Below, in pieces: positions 42,135 to 50,920 of a stretch of 53,906 nt of DNA; position 1 is the first letter of the stretch; the number at the start of each line of letters is the position of its first letter. Under the pieces are notes generated by a model, which was not told where the DNA came from, did not search any database, and saw nothing but the letters and a program-made list of their open reading frames with translations. The position numbers and the translations under genes are program-made. The stretch spans positions 1 to 53,906 of the forward strand of contig JAFTWX010000056.1 in assembly GCA_017465095.1 (NCBI GenBank), written 5' to 3'. This stretch comes from Lachnospiraceae bacterium (GTDB lineage: Bacteria; Bacillota; Clostridia; Lachnospirales; Lachnospiraceae).

Positions 42135-43400
42135 CTACTCTAAATCAAGCGGACCTGCGATAGTTCCTGTGATGGCAGAAGCTGCTGCAACCGCCGGGGA
42201 AGCCAGGTAAATTTCGCTTGTCACATGTCCCATACGTCCGACAAAGTTACGGTTTGTTGTGGATACACATCTTTCATTTTCCGCAAGGATACCCATGTAT
42301 CCGCCGAGACACGGTCCACAGGTCGGCGTGCTCACGATACCGCCGGCTTCGATGAAGATTTTGAGAAGCCCCTCTTCCATGGCCTGTAAGTAAATAGCCT
42401 GTGTTGCAGGAATTACGATAAGGCGCATTCCTTTTGCAACCTTGCGTCCTTTCAGCACTTCTGCAGCCTGGCGAAGGTCATCGAGACGTCCGTTGGTACA
42501 AGAACCGATAACCACCTGATCAATTTTGATATCTTTGTCAATCTCATCAATGGTATGTGTATTTTCCGGAAGATGCGGGAAGGCAACGGTTGATTTCAAT
42601 GTACTCAAATCAATTGTATACTCTTCATCGTAAACTGCATCTTCGTCTGCTTCGTATACTTTAAATTCTCTTGTGGAGTGCTCTTTCATATAGGCGATCG
42701 CCTTGTCATCCACCGGGAAAATACCGTTCTTTCCGCCGGCTTCAATGGCCATATTTGCAATCGTAAAACGGTCGTCCATAGAAAGATTGGCAACGCCGTC
42801 ACCGACAAACTCCATGGATTTGTAAAGGGCGCCGTCCACACCGATCATACCGATGATGTGAAGGATAATGTCTTTACCGCTCACATATTTCGGAAGCTTT
42901 CCTGTCAGGTTGAATTTGATAGCTCCCGGAACCTTGAACCAGGCCTTTCCTGTCGCCATACCTGCAGCCATATCCGTACTTCCGACACCGGTAGAGAACG
43001 CACCGAGCGCTCCGTAGGTACATGTATTGGATTCCGCACCGATGATAACGTCACCGGCAACAGTCAAACCTTTTTCCGGCAAAAGTGCATGCTCGATACC
43101 CATCTGACCCACTTCAAAATAGTTGGTGATTTCGTTGCGGTAAGCAAATTCACGCACGCATTTGCAATGCTCTGCGGATTTGATATCTTTATTCGGCACA
43201 AAATGGTCCGGAACGAGTGCGATTTTATCTTTATCAAACACACCGTCCACTTTCATTTTGCTCATTTCTTTGATAGCCACCGGGCTTGTGATGTCATTTC
43301 CGAGAACAAGATCAAGATCTGCCTCGATAAGTTGTCCGGCTTCTACATATTCAAGACCTGCATGTGCTGCAAGAATCTTCTGTGTCATTGTCATTCCCAT
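42135..43400 (-). CDS. leuC: 3-isopropylmalate dehydratase large subunit
   Basis: LeuC, 421 residues, carries the catalytic [4Fe-4S] cluster; ligands are C301 (GSCTNGR), C361 and C364 (TCGPCLGG). VPDHFVPN and [15 protein letters not shown] are further substrate motifs. Length fits the short LeuC family (homoaconitase-like class). AGGAGG precedes the first of three close ATGs; 43400 is the best spaced. The gene has a TATACT -10 but a weak -35, consistent with activation by the divergent LysR regulator. No leuA or leuB is in the window. Confidence 0.95.
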   Translation of the reverse strand: MGMTMTQKILAAHAGLEYVEAGQLIEADLDLVLGNDITSPVAIKEMSKMKVDGVFDKDKIALVPDHFVPNKDIKSAEHCKCVREFAYRNEITNYFEVGQMGIEHALLPEKGLTVAGDVIIGAESNTCTYGALGAFSTGVGSTDMAAGMATGKAWFKVPGAIKFNLTGKLPKYVSGKDIILHIIGMIGVDGALYKSMEFVGDGVANLSMDDRFTIANMAIEAGGKNGIFPVDDKAIAYMKEHSTREFKVYEADEDAVYDEEYTIDLSTLKSTVAFPHLPENTHTIDEIDKDIKIDQVVIGSCTNGRLDDLRQAAEVLKGRKVAKGMRLIVIPATQAIYLQAMEEGLLKIFIEAGGIVSTPTCGPCLGGYMGILAENERCVSTTNRNFVGRMGHVTSEIYLASPAVAAASAITGTIAGPLDLE

Positions 43401-43432
43401 TGACCAAAACCTCCTATTACTTCTATGCTACG

Positions 43433-43531
43433 AGTATAGCAAATTTTTTTCTATAAATAAAATACATATTGTTTATATTTACCATAAATTGTAATTATGG
43501 TATCATAACTGTAACATAACTTTTCATGTTA
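43433..43531. promoter_or_regulatory. Divergent leuC/LysR control region with two dyads
   Basis: The leuC -10 TATACT is at 43438-43433 (minus) with no good -35. Upstream lie two inverted repeats: ACCATAA-N7-TTATGGT (43481-43501), which has LysR-type spacing, and TAACAT-N8-ATGTTA (43512-43531) nearer the LysR gene. The arrangement fits activation of leuCD and autoregulation by the LysR product; binding is an inference. Confidence 0.6.
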
Positions 43532-43574
43532 TACCGCACTTTACACTGTTACACAGATGAGAAAGGACATTTTT

Positions 43575-44483
43575 ATGGATACCAATTTGAATTTGTACTA
43601 CATATTTTACACGGTGGCACAGCACAAAAACATCTCCGGCGCGGCAAAGGAGCTTTATATCAGCCAGCCGGCCATCAGCAAGGCGATTTCCAAGCTGGAG
43701 CAAAGTCGTGACGTGCAGCGTTTCCACCGCTCTTCCCGCGGGGTTTCACTCACCATGGAGGGCGAGCTTCTGTACGAGCAGGTGCGCACAGCGTTTTCTG
43801 CCATCCGCCACGGCGAGGAGCAGATCAAGCGTGTCAACGAGCTCGGTGTTTCCCAGCTTTCCATCGGTGTCAGTATTACACTTTGTAAATATGTGCTTCT
43901 GCCTTATCTGCAGCAGTTTGTCAAGGACAATCCGCACATCAAGGTGACTATCACCTGTCATCCTTCCATGGAGACCATCCGCGATATCGACAATTCGGTG
44001 ACGGACATCGGTATTGTCGGCATTCCGAGTCAGCCGGGAAATCTGACATATATTCCGTTCCGCGAGATTCAGGATACGTTCGTCACCACCGACCGCTATC
44101 TTGAAAACCTGCGCATCCGGGAAGGGAGCGCCAAGGGCGCCATCTTGAACAACGCCACCTTTATGATGCTGAACAAAGAAAATATTTCACGTAAATATGT
44201 GGATATGTATCTGTCATCCAATCAGATTTCCATGAGTAACGTCATCGAGATCAACACGATGGACCTTCTCATTGAGCTTGCGCGCATCGATCTCGGCATC
44301 GCCTGTGTCATCAAAGATTTCGTCAAGGAAGATCTGGCAAACGGTACATTGAAGGAGCTGTCCTTCCGCCGCACGATTCCGAAGCGAAAAATCGGTCTTG
44401 TTTACAAGGATGACACGATCATGACGGATGCCATGAAAAAATTCATTTCCTATTTTACGGAGCAAACAGGAAATGAATTCTAA
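43575..44483 (+). CDS. LysR-family transcriptional regulator
   Basis: The 302-residue regulator has a winged helix-turn-helix at about 16-45 (GAAKELYISQPAISKAISKL) and a two-lobed effector domain (LSIGVSITLCKYVLLPYLQQF). The usual LGVxLFHR wing reads RDVQRFHRSSRG here. Divergent placement from leuCD suggests control of leucine synthesis, with an unknown coinducer. ATG 43575 is chosen because AAAGGA precedes it; an ATG at 43557 lies within this site. Codon choice is visibly more GC-rich than in neighbours (many GAG, GGC, CTG). The final codons encode a hairpin that can terminate the convergent cysK-like gene. Confidence 0.9.
   Translation: MDTNLNLYYIFYTVAQHKNISGAAKELYISQPAISKAISKLEQSRDVQRFHRSSRGVSLTMEGELLYEQVRTAFSAIRHGEEQIKRVNELGVSQLSIGVSITLCKYVLLPYLQQFVKDNPHIKVTITCHPSMETIRDIDNSVTDIGIVGIPSQPGNLTYIPFREIQDTFVTTDRYLENLRIREGSAKGAILNNATFMMLNKENISRKYVDMYLSSNQISMSNVIEINTMDLLIELARIDLGIACVIKDFVKEDLANGTLKELSFRRTIPKRKIGLVYKDDTIMTDAMKKFISYFTEQTGNEF
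44435..44479 (-). terminator. Terminator of the cysK-like gene inside the LysR coding sequence
   Basis: AATTCATTTCCT (44440-44451) and AGGAAATGAATT (44468-44479) form a perfect 12-bp stem with a 16-base loop. On the minus strand the stem runs into TTTTTTC (44441-44435). The convergent genes are 5 bases apart, so the cysK-like transcript can only end within the LysR gene. Confidence 0.75.
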
Positions 44484-44488
44484 AGATT

Positions 44489-45421
44489 TTATTCGTTTTC
44501 AAATAAAGGAGTGGAGAAATATCTCTCAGCGGTATCAGGCAGGACTGTCACAACGGTCTTGCCTTTTCCTAATTTTTTGGCAAGTTTCAGTGCTGCGGCC
44601 ACGTTGGTTCCGCTGCTGATTCCGCACATCAGACCTTCCAGTCTCGCAAGATCCTTCGCTGTCTGCAATGCTTCCTCATCGGAAACAATGTAAACATCAT
44701 CGTAAATCTTCTGATTCAAGTTTTTCGGAATCAATCCGTCACCGATTCCCATCTGAAGATGTGTTCCGATGGTTCCGCCTGCTAAAATCGCCGCATTTTC
44801 CGGTTCTACTGCCCAGATAACCACATCCGGGTTTTGTCTTTTTAATACTTCGCCGACGCCGCTGATGGTTCCGCCGGTACCGATACCGGAACAGAATCCG
44901 TCCACCGGACCTGCAACCTGTTCCAAGATTTCCAATCCGGTATGGTGTTTGTGCACAAGCGGATTGGCCGGATTTTCAAACTGCTGCGGAACGTAGACAT
45001 TTGGATCTTCCTCCGCCATCTTATAAGCAAGTTTCATACACTCGTCAATACAGTCGCCGATGTTGCCCGCATCATGGACAAGAATCACTTCCGCGCCGTA
45101 GTGGTTTACCAGTTTTCTGCGCTCTTCACTGACGGAGTCCGGCATAATGATAATCGTTTTGTATCCTTTCACCGCTCCAATCAGTGCCAGTCCGATTCCC
45201 TGGTTACCGCTGGTCGGCTCCACGATGATGGAATCTTTATGAATAATACCTTCTTTTTCTGCTTTTTTAATCATGTTGTATGCAGTTCTTGTCTTGATGG
45301 AACCTCCGACATTGAGTCCCTCGTATTTTACAAGGACTTCCGCTCCTTCCGGATCTGCCATCTTATTTAAGCGGATAAGCGGTGTCTGTCCCATGCACTG
45401 CAGCACATTATCATAAATCAT
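44489..45421 (-). CDS. cysK: Cysteine synthase family PLP enzyme
   Basis: The 310-residue fold-type II PLP enzyme probably makes cysteine from O-acetylserine and sulfide. The PLP lysine is K43 in NVGGSIKTRTA, and the phosphate loop is GIGTGGTISGVG. Two normally conserved positions differ: K-D-R after the lysine is K-T-R, and the substrate loop TSGNTG is TSGNQG (70-75). This makes a related activity (for example another beta-replacement donor) possible. A TATACT -10 is at 45516-45511 but no clear -35. It converges with the LysR gene. Confidence 0.85.
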   Translation of the reverse strand: MIYDNVLQCMGQTPLIRLNKMADPEGAEVLVKYEGLNVGGSIKTRTAYNMIKKAEKEGIIHKDSIIVEPTSGNQGIGLALIGAVKGYKTIIIMPDSVSEERRKLVNHYGAEVILVHDAGNIGDCIDECMKLAYKMAEEDPNVYVPQQFENPANPLVHKHHTGLEILEQVAGPVDGFCSGIGTGGTISGVGEVLKRQNPDVVIWAVEPENAAILAGGTIGTHLQMGIGDGLIPKNLNQKIYDDVYIVSDEEALQTAKDLARLEGLMCGISSGTNVAAALKLAKKLGKGKTVVTVLPDTAERYFSTPLFENE

Positions 45422-45528
45422 ATCTTTTTACCTCGTATGTTTTCATTATCCTATGTAATTCGGGCTTCATATGTACCTGTTTTTCTTATGCATTACAGCC
45501 CACAAGTAAGAGTATACCACGATTTCAC

Positions 45529-45560
45529 AAAAAAAGAACTCCTTTTTTCAAGAAGTTCTT
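45529..45560 (-). terminator. Terminator after the small basic protein gene
   Basis: Minus-strand AAGAACTTCTT (45560-45550), a 5-base loop, AAGGAGTTCTT (45544-45534) and a T-run (45535-45529) form a rho-independent terminator 5 bases after the stop of the small gene. Confidence 0.82.
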
Positions 45561-45565
45561 TTCCT

Positions 45566-45706
45566 TTATGCTCTCATGTCAAAACCTTCGGTCGCCTGCT
45601 CGCGTGCTTCCCGAAACATCTGGTCAAAGTTTTTCTTTTTTTCCTTCTTATCTTTGTCCGCCGGGCGCTCACGCTTGGTTCTTCCGTTCATGGATGTAAT
45701 AATCAT
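45566..45706 (-). CDS. Small basic protein, function unknown
   Basis: The 46-residue frame starts MIITSMNGRTKRERPADKDK and continues through a Lys-rich block to REAREQATEGFDMRA. The open frame extends a further 39 codons upstream (to 45823) and contains IVGYGDYGILKVDS, preceded by AGGGAGGG but only by an ATT codon, so the true start is uncertain. It is followed by a strong terminator, which supports expression. It resembles no family I recognise. A longer 60-residue form starting near ATT (about 45751) is the main alternative. Confidence 0.5.
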   Translation of the reverse strand: MIITSMNGRTKRERPADKDKKEKKKNFDQMFREAREQATEGFDMRA

Positions 45707-45829
45707 AATAGAGTCAACCTTTAAAATACCGTAATCTCCGTATCCGACAATCCCTCCCTGGATGCATATTTTAATTGGTTTCACTATATATATCGGAAAT
45801 TTTTGAGTATTACTAAAGCACACGAAACA

Positions 45830-46951
45830 CTATCTGTAATCAAATTGTGCAAAATCTTCGTAACAATTAAAACTTGGATATATTTCTCTTCTCCATGCAA
45901 TATTATTTTTAATTATTTTTGCAGGGTAACCTGCCAAACTGCAATTAGCAGGGAATGGTTTATTTACAAAACTATTCATACCGACAATACTTCCGTTTCC
46001 TATCTCTGCACCATTAAATATAACCGCTCTTTGTCCAAGCCATACATGTTCTCCTATTTTAACTTTACGCCCTTCGGATGACAAATTCTTATCATGTTCC
46101 ATGTCATATATGGAATGTCCGGATCCGGCTCTGATAAGAACATCTCTGGCCAGCATGCAGTCATCTCCAATTTCAACACTACTGTTTTCCATGGATGCAA
46201 GATGTATATTGGCTCCTGATGAAACATTTTTTCCAATGTTGATTTCGGAACATAGTACCGCTTTCATTCCTGCATAGTCAACTCCTTTCATATAAGATAC
46301 CAACTTAAAATTATCTTCTATCCGGATATTGCTACGCTCTGTTGCATCTAACCTTATTTTACATTGAAAATCTAAATTTTTTTCCAAATGTATCTTACTA
46401 TTCTTAGCAGCGTTTATTTCACATGCGTCTTTTACCTTAATATGTTCCTTCATAATCACTTCCGAGTAATCAGAAACAGAAATGTAGGCATTGTTAAATT
46501 CACACGCTTTTCCAATGTGCAGCTTACCGGAATTTTTCAACTTAATATGCAGGTTGTGATTCTCTCCTTTGTATTCGTTTCCATACAAATCCGAATAATC
46601 GACGGAACCATCCAAAATAATTTCACGATGCGGATACCAGTAATCAATAAATTCTTTGTAATCACACTTTTCCAAACACTCTATAACATCCTTATACGTC
46701 CGCAGCAAACCGACATACACAAAAGCAGATTTTTCCCGGATGCTGTCCGTATCATACACAGCCAAAGAACGATACTCATATGTTTTATTCGGACAAGCTG
46801 TCGCCTTTTGGTCAATATACCCAATCACATCGATACTCTGAGTTTTGAAAAAATCAACAATCGAATCATTTTGCTCACAAGCACCCCAGATTAGCACCTT
46901 GCCACCTTTGCTTTTAATGTTTTTCACCAAAATATCACTGTTATAAAGCAT
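45830..46951 (-). CDS. Left-handed beta-helix acyltransferase with Rossmann-like N-domain
   Basis: The 373-residue protein has an N-terminal Rossmann-like part (GGKVLIWGACEQNDSIVDFF; VIGYIDQKA) like PglD-type acetyltransferases. A long hexapeptide-repeat region (about 140-345) ends in VWLGQRAVIFNGAEIGNGSI and AGYPAKIIKNN, typical of sugar O- or N-acetyltransferases. Catalytic His is probably in AGSGHSIYD. It likely modifies a cell-surface glycan. The gene is visibly more AT-rich than neighbours, stands alone with its own promoter, and has no glycan genes beside it, suggesting horizontal acquisition. The start has GGAGG upstream. Confidence 0.82.
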   Translation of the reverse strand: MLYNSDILVKNIKSKGGKVLIWGACEQNDSIVDFFKTQSIDVIGYIDQKATACPNKTYEYRSLAVYDTDSIREKSAFVYVGLLRTYKDVIECLEKCDYKEFIDYWYPHREIILDGSVDYSDLYGNEYKGENHNLHIKLKNSGKLHIGKACEFNNAYISVSDYSEVIMKEHIKVKDACEINAAKNSKIHLEKNLDFQCKIRLDATERSNIRIEDNFKLVSYMKGVDYAGMKAVLCSEINIGKNVSSGANIHLASMENSSVEIGDDCMLARDVLIRAGSGHSIYDMEHDKNLSSEGRKVKIGEHVWLGQRAVIFNGAEIGNGSIVGMNSFVNKPFPANCSLAGYPAKIIKNNIAWRREIYPSFNCYEDFAQFDYR

Positions 46952-46980
46952 AAAATGAATCCTCCGTTAAATACGACTCT

Positions 46981-47009
46981 ATCATATCACAAATGTGTTA
47001 AATGGGCAA
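46981..47009 (-). promoter_or_regulatory. Promoter of the acyltransferase gene
   Basis: The minus strand reads TTGCCC (47009-47004), a 17-bp spacer, and TATGAT (46986-46981), 30 bases before the ATG. The -35 abuts the T-run of the ilvC terminator. Confidence 0.65.
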
Positions 47010-47040
47010 AAAAATCCCCCCGCAGCCCGGCTGCGAGGGA
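47008..47040 (-). terminator. ilvC terminator
   Basis: Minus-strand CCCTCGCAGCC (47039-47029) and GGCTGCGGGGG (47027-47017) form a GC-rich stem with one mismatch; the innermost pairs open to give the loop. A T7 run (47014-47008) follows, 15 bases after the ilvC stop. Confidence 0.85.
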
Positions 47041-47054
47041 TATGTAATGCAATA

Positions 47055-48092
<1,038 letters not shown>

Positions 48093-48118
48093 CTAAATGT
48101 TTGTTTACTTTTATAGTT

Positions 48119-48133
48119 AGCTGCACAGCAGCT
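48119..48133 (-). other. Intercistronic hairpin between ilvN and ilvC
   Basis: AGCTGC-TGT-GCAGCT forms a perfect 6-bp GC-rich stem with a 3-base loop directly after the ilvN stop. No T-run follows, so it is more likely an mRNA-stabilising or processing hairpin than a terminator. Confidence 0.45.
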
Positions 48134-48138
48134 TTACC

Positions 48139-48645
48139 TTACTCTTTATCTAAATAAATGACGCCTTCCGTTCCTCTTCCGAGACCTGCAATACCCGTTC
48201 TCGCAAGCTCGAGAATCTCGTATCCGTCAAGCAGACTGATAAATGCATCAATCTTCTCCTGTTTACCGGTAAGCTCAACCATGAGAGAATCTTTTGCCAC
48301 GTCAACGATGTTTGCACGATATACATTTGCAAGTGCAATCACACCCTGTCTTTGTATATCATCCGCTTTCACCTTTACCATGGCAAGCTCTCTGTAAACG
48401 CTGCACTCCGGTTTCAACTCTTTGATATCGCGGACATCCACAAGCTTGGCTACCTGCTTCTCAATCTGATCGAGAATCGCATCATCACCGCTGGCAACGA
48501 TCGTGATTCGTGTGTAACGCGGATCCGCTGTCGTACCTGCCGTGATACTCTCAATATTGTAACCTCTCCGGCTGAACAGTCCCGAAATACGACTGAGTAC
48601 ACCGGATGTATTGTCTACTAAAATCTGAAATACCTTTTTCTGCAT
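48139..48645 (-). CDS. ilvN: Acetolactate synthase regulatory subunit, IlvN copy 1
   Basis: The 168-residue subunit has an N-terminal ACT domain (FQILVDNTSGVLSRISGLFS and GYNIESITAG) that binds valine for feedback control, and the C-terminal AHAS-small domain. It has its own promoter (48682-48711) and is transcribed with ilvC. A second, divergent paralogue lies directly upstream next to ilvB. This copy, closest to the canonical IlvN, probably binds the large subunit encoded at 49264 or another one elsewhere. Confidence 0.93.
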   Translation of the reverse strand: MQKKVFQILVDNTSGVLSRISGLFSRRGYNIESITAGTTADPRYTRITIVASGDDAILDQIEKQVAKLVDVRDIKELKPECSVYRELAMVKVKADDIQRQGVIALANVYRANIVDVAKDSLMVELTGKQEKIDAFISLLDGYEILELARTGIAGLGRGTEGVIYLDKE

Positions 48646-48681
48646 CTGGTTTTCATACCCTTTCTGTTTTGCTTTATCAGC

Positions 48682-48711
48682 ATTGTATCAGCACTTTCAC
48701 AGCTTTGTCAA
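48682..48711 (-). promoter_or_regulatory. Promoter of the ilvN-ilvC unit
   Basis: The minus strand reads TTGACA (48711-48706), an 18-bp spacer, and TACAAT (48687-48682), 37 bases before ilvN. It separates ilvN-ilvC from the upstream ilvB unit. Confidence 0.78.
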
Positions 48712-48765
48712 CGTATGACCTTGTTTCATGCGTGCCATAACTATCGGTTATCGCAAAACTGTTTA

Positions 48766-49251
48766 TTATTCATTTTCAGAGCATTTCATAAGTGCCAGCG
48801 TTCCGGTTCTCGCGCATTCCACCACACTGATGGAATTCATCATCTGAATCAGCAGTTTAATGCGCTCCGGTGTATCACAAATCTGAATCATCATATAACT
48901 CTTGGACATATCAACAATCTCCGCTTTTAAAATATCACAGATTTCCATGATATCTTTACGGTTGGTGCGGTTGTATTTCACCTTCATAAGCATAAGTTCT
49001 CTGGAAATGCTCTGCTCTTCTTTGAAGGTACGCACTTTTATGATATCCAGTTTTTTATTGAGCTGTTTTTCAATCTGCTCCAGTGTTCTCTGGTTTCCGC
49101 TGCTGACAATGGTCATGCAGGAAACGTCCGGATGATCCGTCTCGCCAACGGCAAGAGAATCGATATTAAAACATCTTCTCGAGAACAGTCCGGCCACTTT
49201 GCAAAGTACACCGGATCTGTTTTCTACGGAAATGGAATAAATCTTTTTCAT
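48766..49251 (-). CDS. Acetolactate synthase regulatory subunit, IlvN copy 2
   Basis: The 161-residue second ACT-domain small subunit (YSISVENRSGVLCKVAGLFS; CFNIDSLAVGETDHPD) is clearly diverged from copy 1. It keeps the ILKAEIVDMSKSYMMIQ and ARTGTLAL blocks. It follows ilvB by 12 bases and is thus the natural partner of that catalytic subunit. The ACT ligand-binding loop differs (ENRSGVL for DNTSGVL), so its feedback response may differ. No obvious terminator follows it. Confidence 0.9.
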   Translation of the reverse strand: MKKIYSISVENRSGVLCKVAGLFSRRCFNIDSLAVGETDHPDVSCMTIVSSGNQRTLEQIEKQLNKKLDIIKVRTFKEEQSISRELMLMKVKYNRTNRKDIMEICDILKAEIVDMSKSYMMIQICDTPERIKLLIQMMNSISVVECARTGTLALMKCSENE

Positions 49252-49263
49252 TTCAAGCTCCTC

Positions 49264-50886
49264 CTATACAAGATCCATCGGATCAATGAGGCATTCCATG
49301 AGACATGCTTTGTCCTCTTTTAAGAATGCATCAATCTGCTGTTCCATATCTTTGCCGTCCTTCACAAGGAAATAAGGCATGTCATATGCAGCTGCAATCT
49401 TGGAAAGATCCGGGCTTCCGGTCAAATCTACCACAGAATAGTTATCCTTGTAGGTAAAATGCTGATACTGACGCACCATACCGAGGAAATTGTTGCGAAG
49501 AACAATCACCTTGGATTTGATTCCGTGCTGACGCATGGTAGCCAGCTCCATCATGGACATCTGGAAAGAACCGTCGCCGCAGACAGCAACCACTTCTCTT
49601 TCCGGCATACTGTATTTGGCTCCCATAGCTGCAGGAATGGAATATCCCATGGTTCCCATACCGCCGGATGTGAGGAAATCACCTTGTTTTACAATATGAT
49701 AACCGCAGGACCAGATCTGATTCTGTCCCACGTCAGCTACATAAACCGCGTCGTCCGGAAGCTTGCGCGACAGCATCTGTATAAATGCTGCCGGGTCCAC
49801 GAATTCATCGGAAACCGTGCGTTTCTTTTCCATTGCCTTTGCATATTCATCCAAAGTTGCTTTCCACTCGGAGAAATCACCTGTAACCTCCTGCTCGAGC
49901 AGGTCTTCAAAAATAGACTTGCAATCGCCGACAAGCGGAATATGCGGTCCGACGTTTTTACCGATTTCCGCCGGATCAACATCGATATGTACTAAAAGCT
50001 TATTGTTAATAATAAGATCCGGCTGACTGATTGCACGGTCCGCCACGCGGGCTCCGACCATAATCAGAAGATCACAGTCATTCATCGCCTTGTTTGCATA
50101 TGGTTTTCCGTTGTTTCCCACCATACCGTAGTACATGTCGTCCTCTGTCGGCATCACACCGATACCCATCATGGTAGAAACAACCGGAATGTTAAATTTA
50201 TGCGAAAAATCAAACAGTTCTTTTCTGGCACCGGCCAAAAGTACGCCACCGCCTGCACAGATCAGCGGACGCTTTGCATCTGCAAGCTCTTTTACCACCT
50301 TTTTGATCTGGGCCATATTTCCTTTTACCGTCGGTTTGTAAGTACGAAGTTTTACCTCCTCCGGATATTTGAATTTGGAAAGTGTCGCATTCTGCACATC
50401 GATCGGAACATCGATAAGAACCGGGCCTTTACGTCCTGTTGTCGCAATATGGAATGCCTCCTTAAAAATACGCGGAATATCATCCACATCGCGGACAAGA
50501 TAACTGTATTTTACAAAGCTTTCCACCGCTCCGGTAATATCTGCCTCCTGGAATACATCGCTTCCGAGAAGTTCACTGTCCACCTGTCCGGTAATGCAAA
50601 TCATCGGAATGGAATCCGCAAAAGCGGTCGCAATTCCGGTGATCAGATTCGTTGCACCGGGACCGGAAGTCACCGCACACACGCCGACTTTGCCGGACAC
50701 ACGGTAAACACCGCTCGCCGCATGGGCAGCATTCTGCTCGGTACGAACCAGAACACTTTCTATATCTGAATTTAATATACTGTTATAAAACGGGCAAATC
50801 GCCACACCCGGATAACCGAAAACGGAGGTAACTCCTTCCAGTTCCAGGCATTTTACCATTGCATCTGCTCCTAACATTCTTTTCAC
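49264..50886 (-). CDS. ilvB: Acetolactate synthase catalytic subunit
   Basis: The 540-residue thiamine diphosphate enzyme joins two pyruvates (or pyruvate and 2-oxobutyrate) in branched-chain amino acid synthesis. The catalytic Glu is E50 in VRTEQNAAHAASG, where the family usually has RHEQ. The first loop reads FGYPGVAICPFYN instead of the common GYPGGAVLP. The TPP motif GDGSFQMSMMELATM ... LRNN is intact. These changes suggest a diverged subgroup. It lies 34 bases after metH and 12 bases before ilvN copy 2. No leader peptide or T-box is seen upstream. Confidence 0.92.
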   Translation of the reverse strand: MKRMLGADAMVKCLELEGVTSVFGYPGVAICPFYNSILNSDIESVLVRTEQNAAHAASGVYRVSGKVGVCAVTSGPGATNLITGIATAFADSIPMICITGQVDSELLGSDVFQEADITGAVESFVKYSYLVRDVDDIPRIFKEAFHIATTGRKGPVLIDVPIDVQNATLSKFKYPEEVKLRTYKPTVKGNMAQIKKVVKELADAKRPLICAGGGVLLAGARKELFDFSHKFNIPVVSTMMGIGVMPTEDDMYYGMVGNNGKPYANKAMNDCDLLIMVGARVADRAISQPDLIINNKLLVHIDVDPAEIGKNVGPHIPLVGDCKSIFEDLLEQEVTGDFSEWKATLDEYAKAMEKKRTVSDEFVDPAAFIQMLSRKLPDDAVYVADVGQNQIWSCGYHIVKQGDFLTSGGMGTMGYSIPAAMGAKYSMPEREVVAVCGDGSFQMSMMELATMRQHGIKSKVIVLRNNFLGMVRQYQHFTYKDNYSVVDLTGSPDLSKIAAAYDMPYFLVKDGKDMEQQIDAFLKEDKACLMECLIDPMDLV

Positions 50887-50920
50887 CTGTTCCTTTCTGT
50901 CTCTTGTCTTCTATGACATT

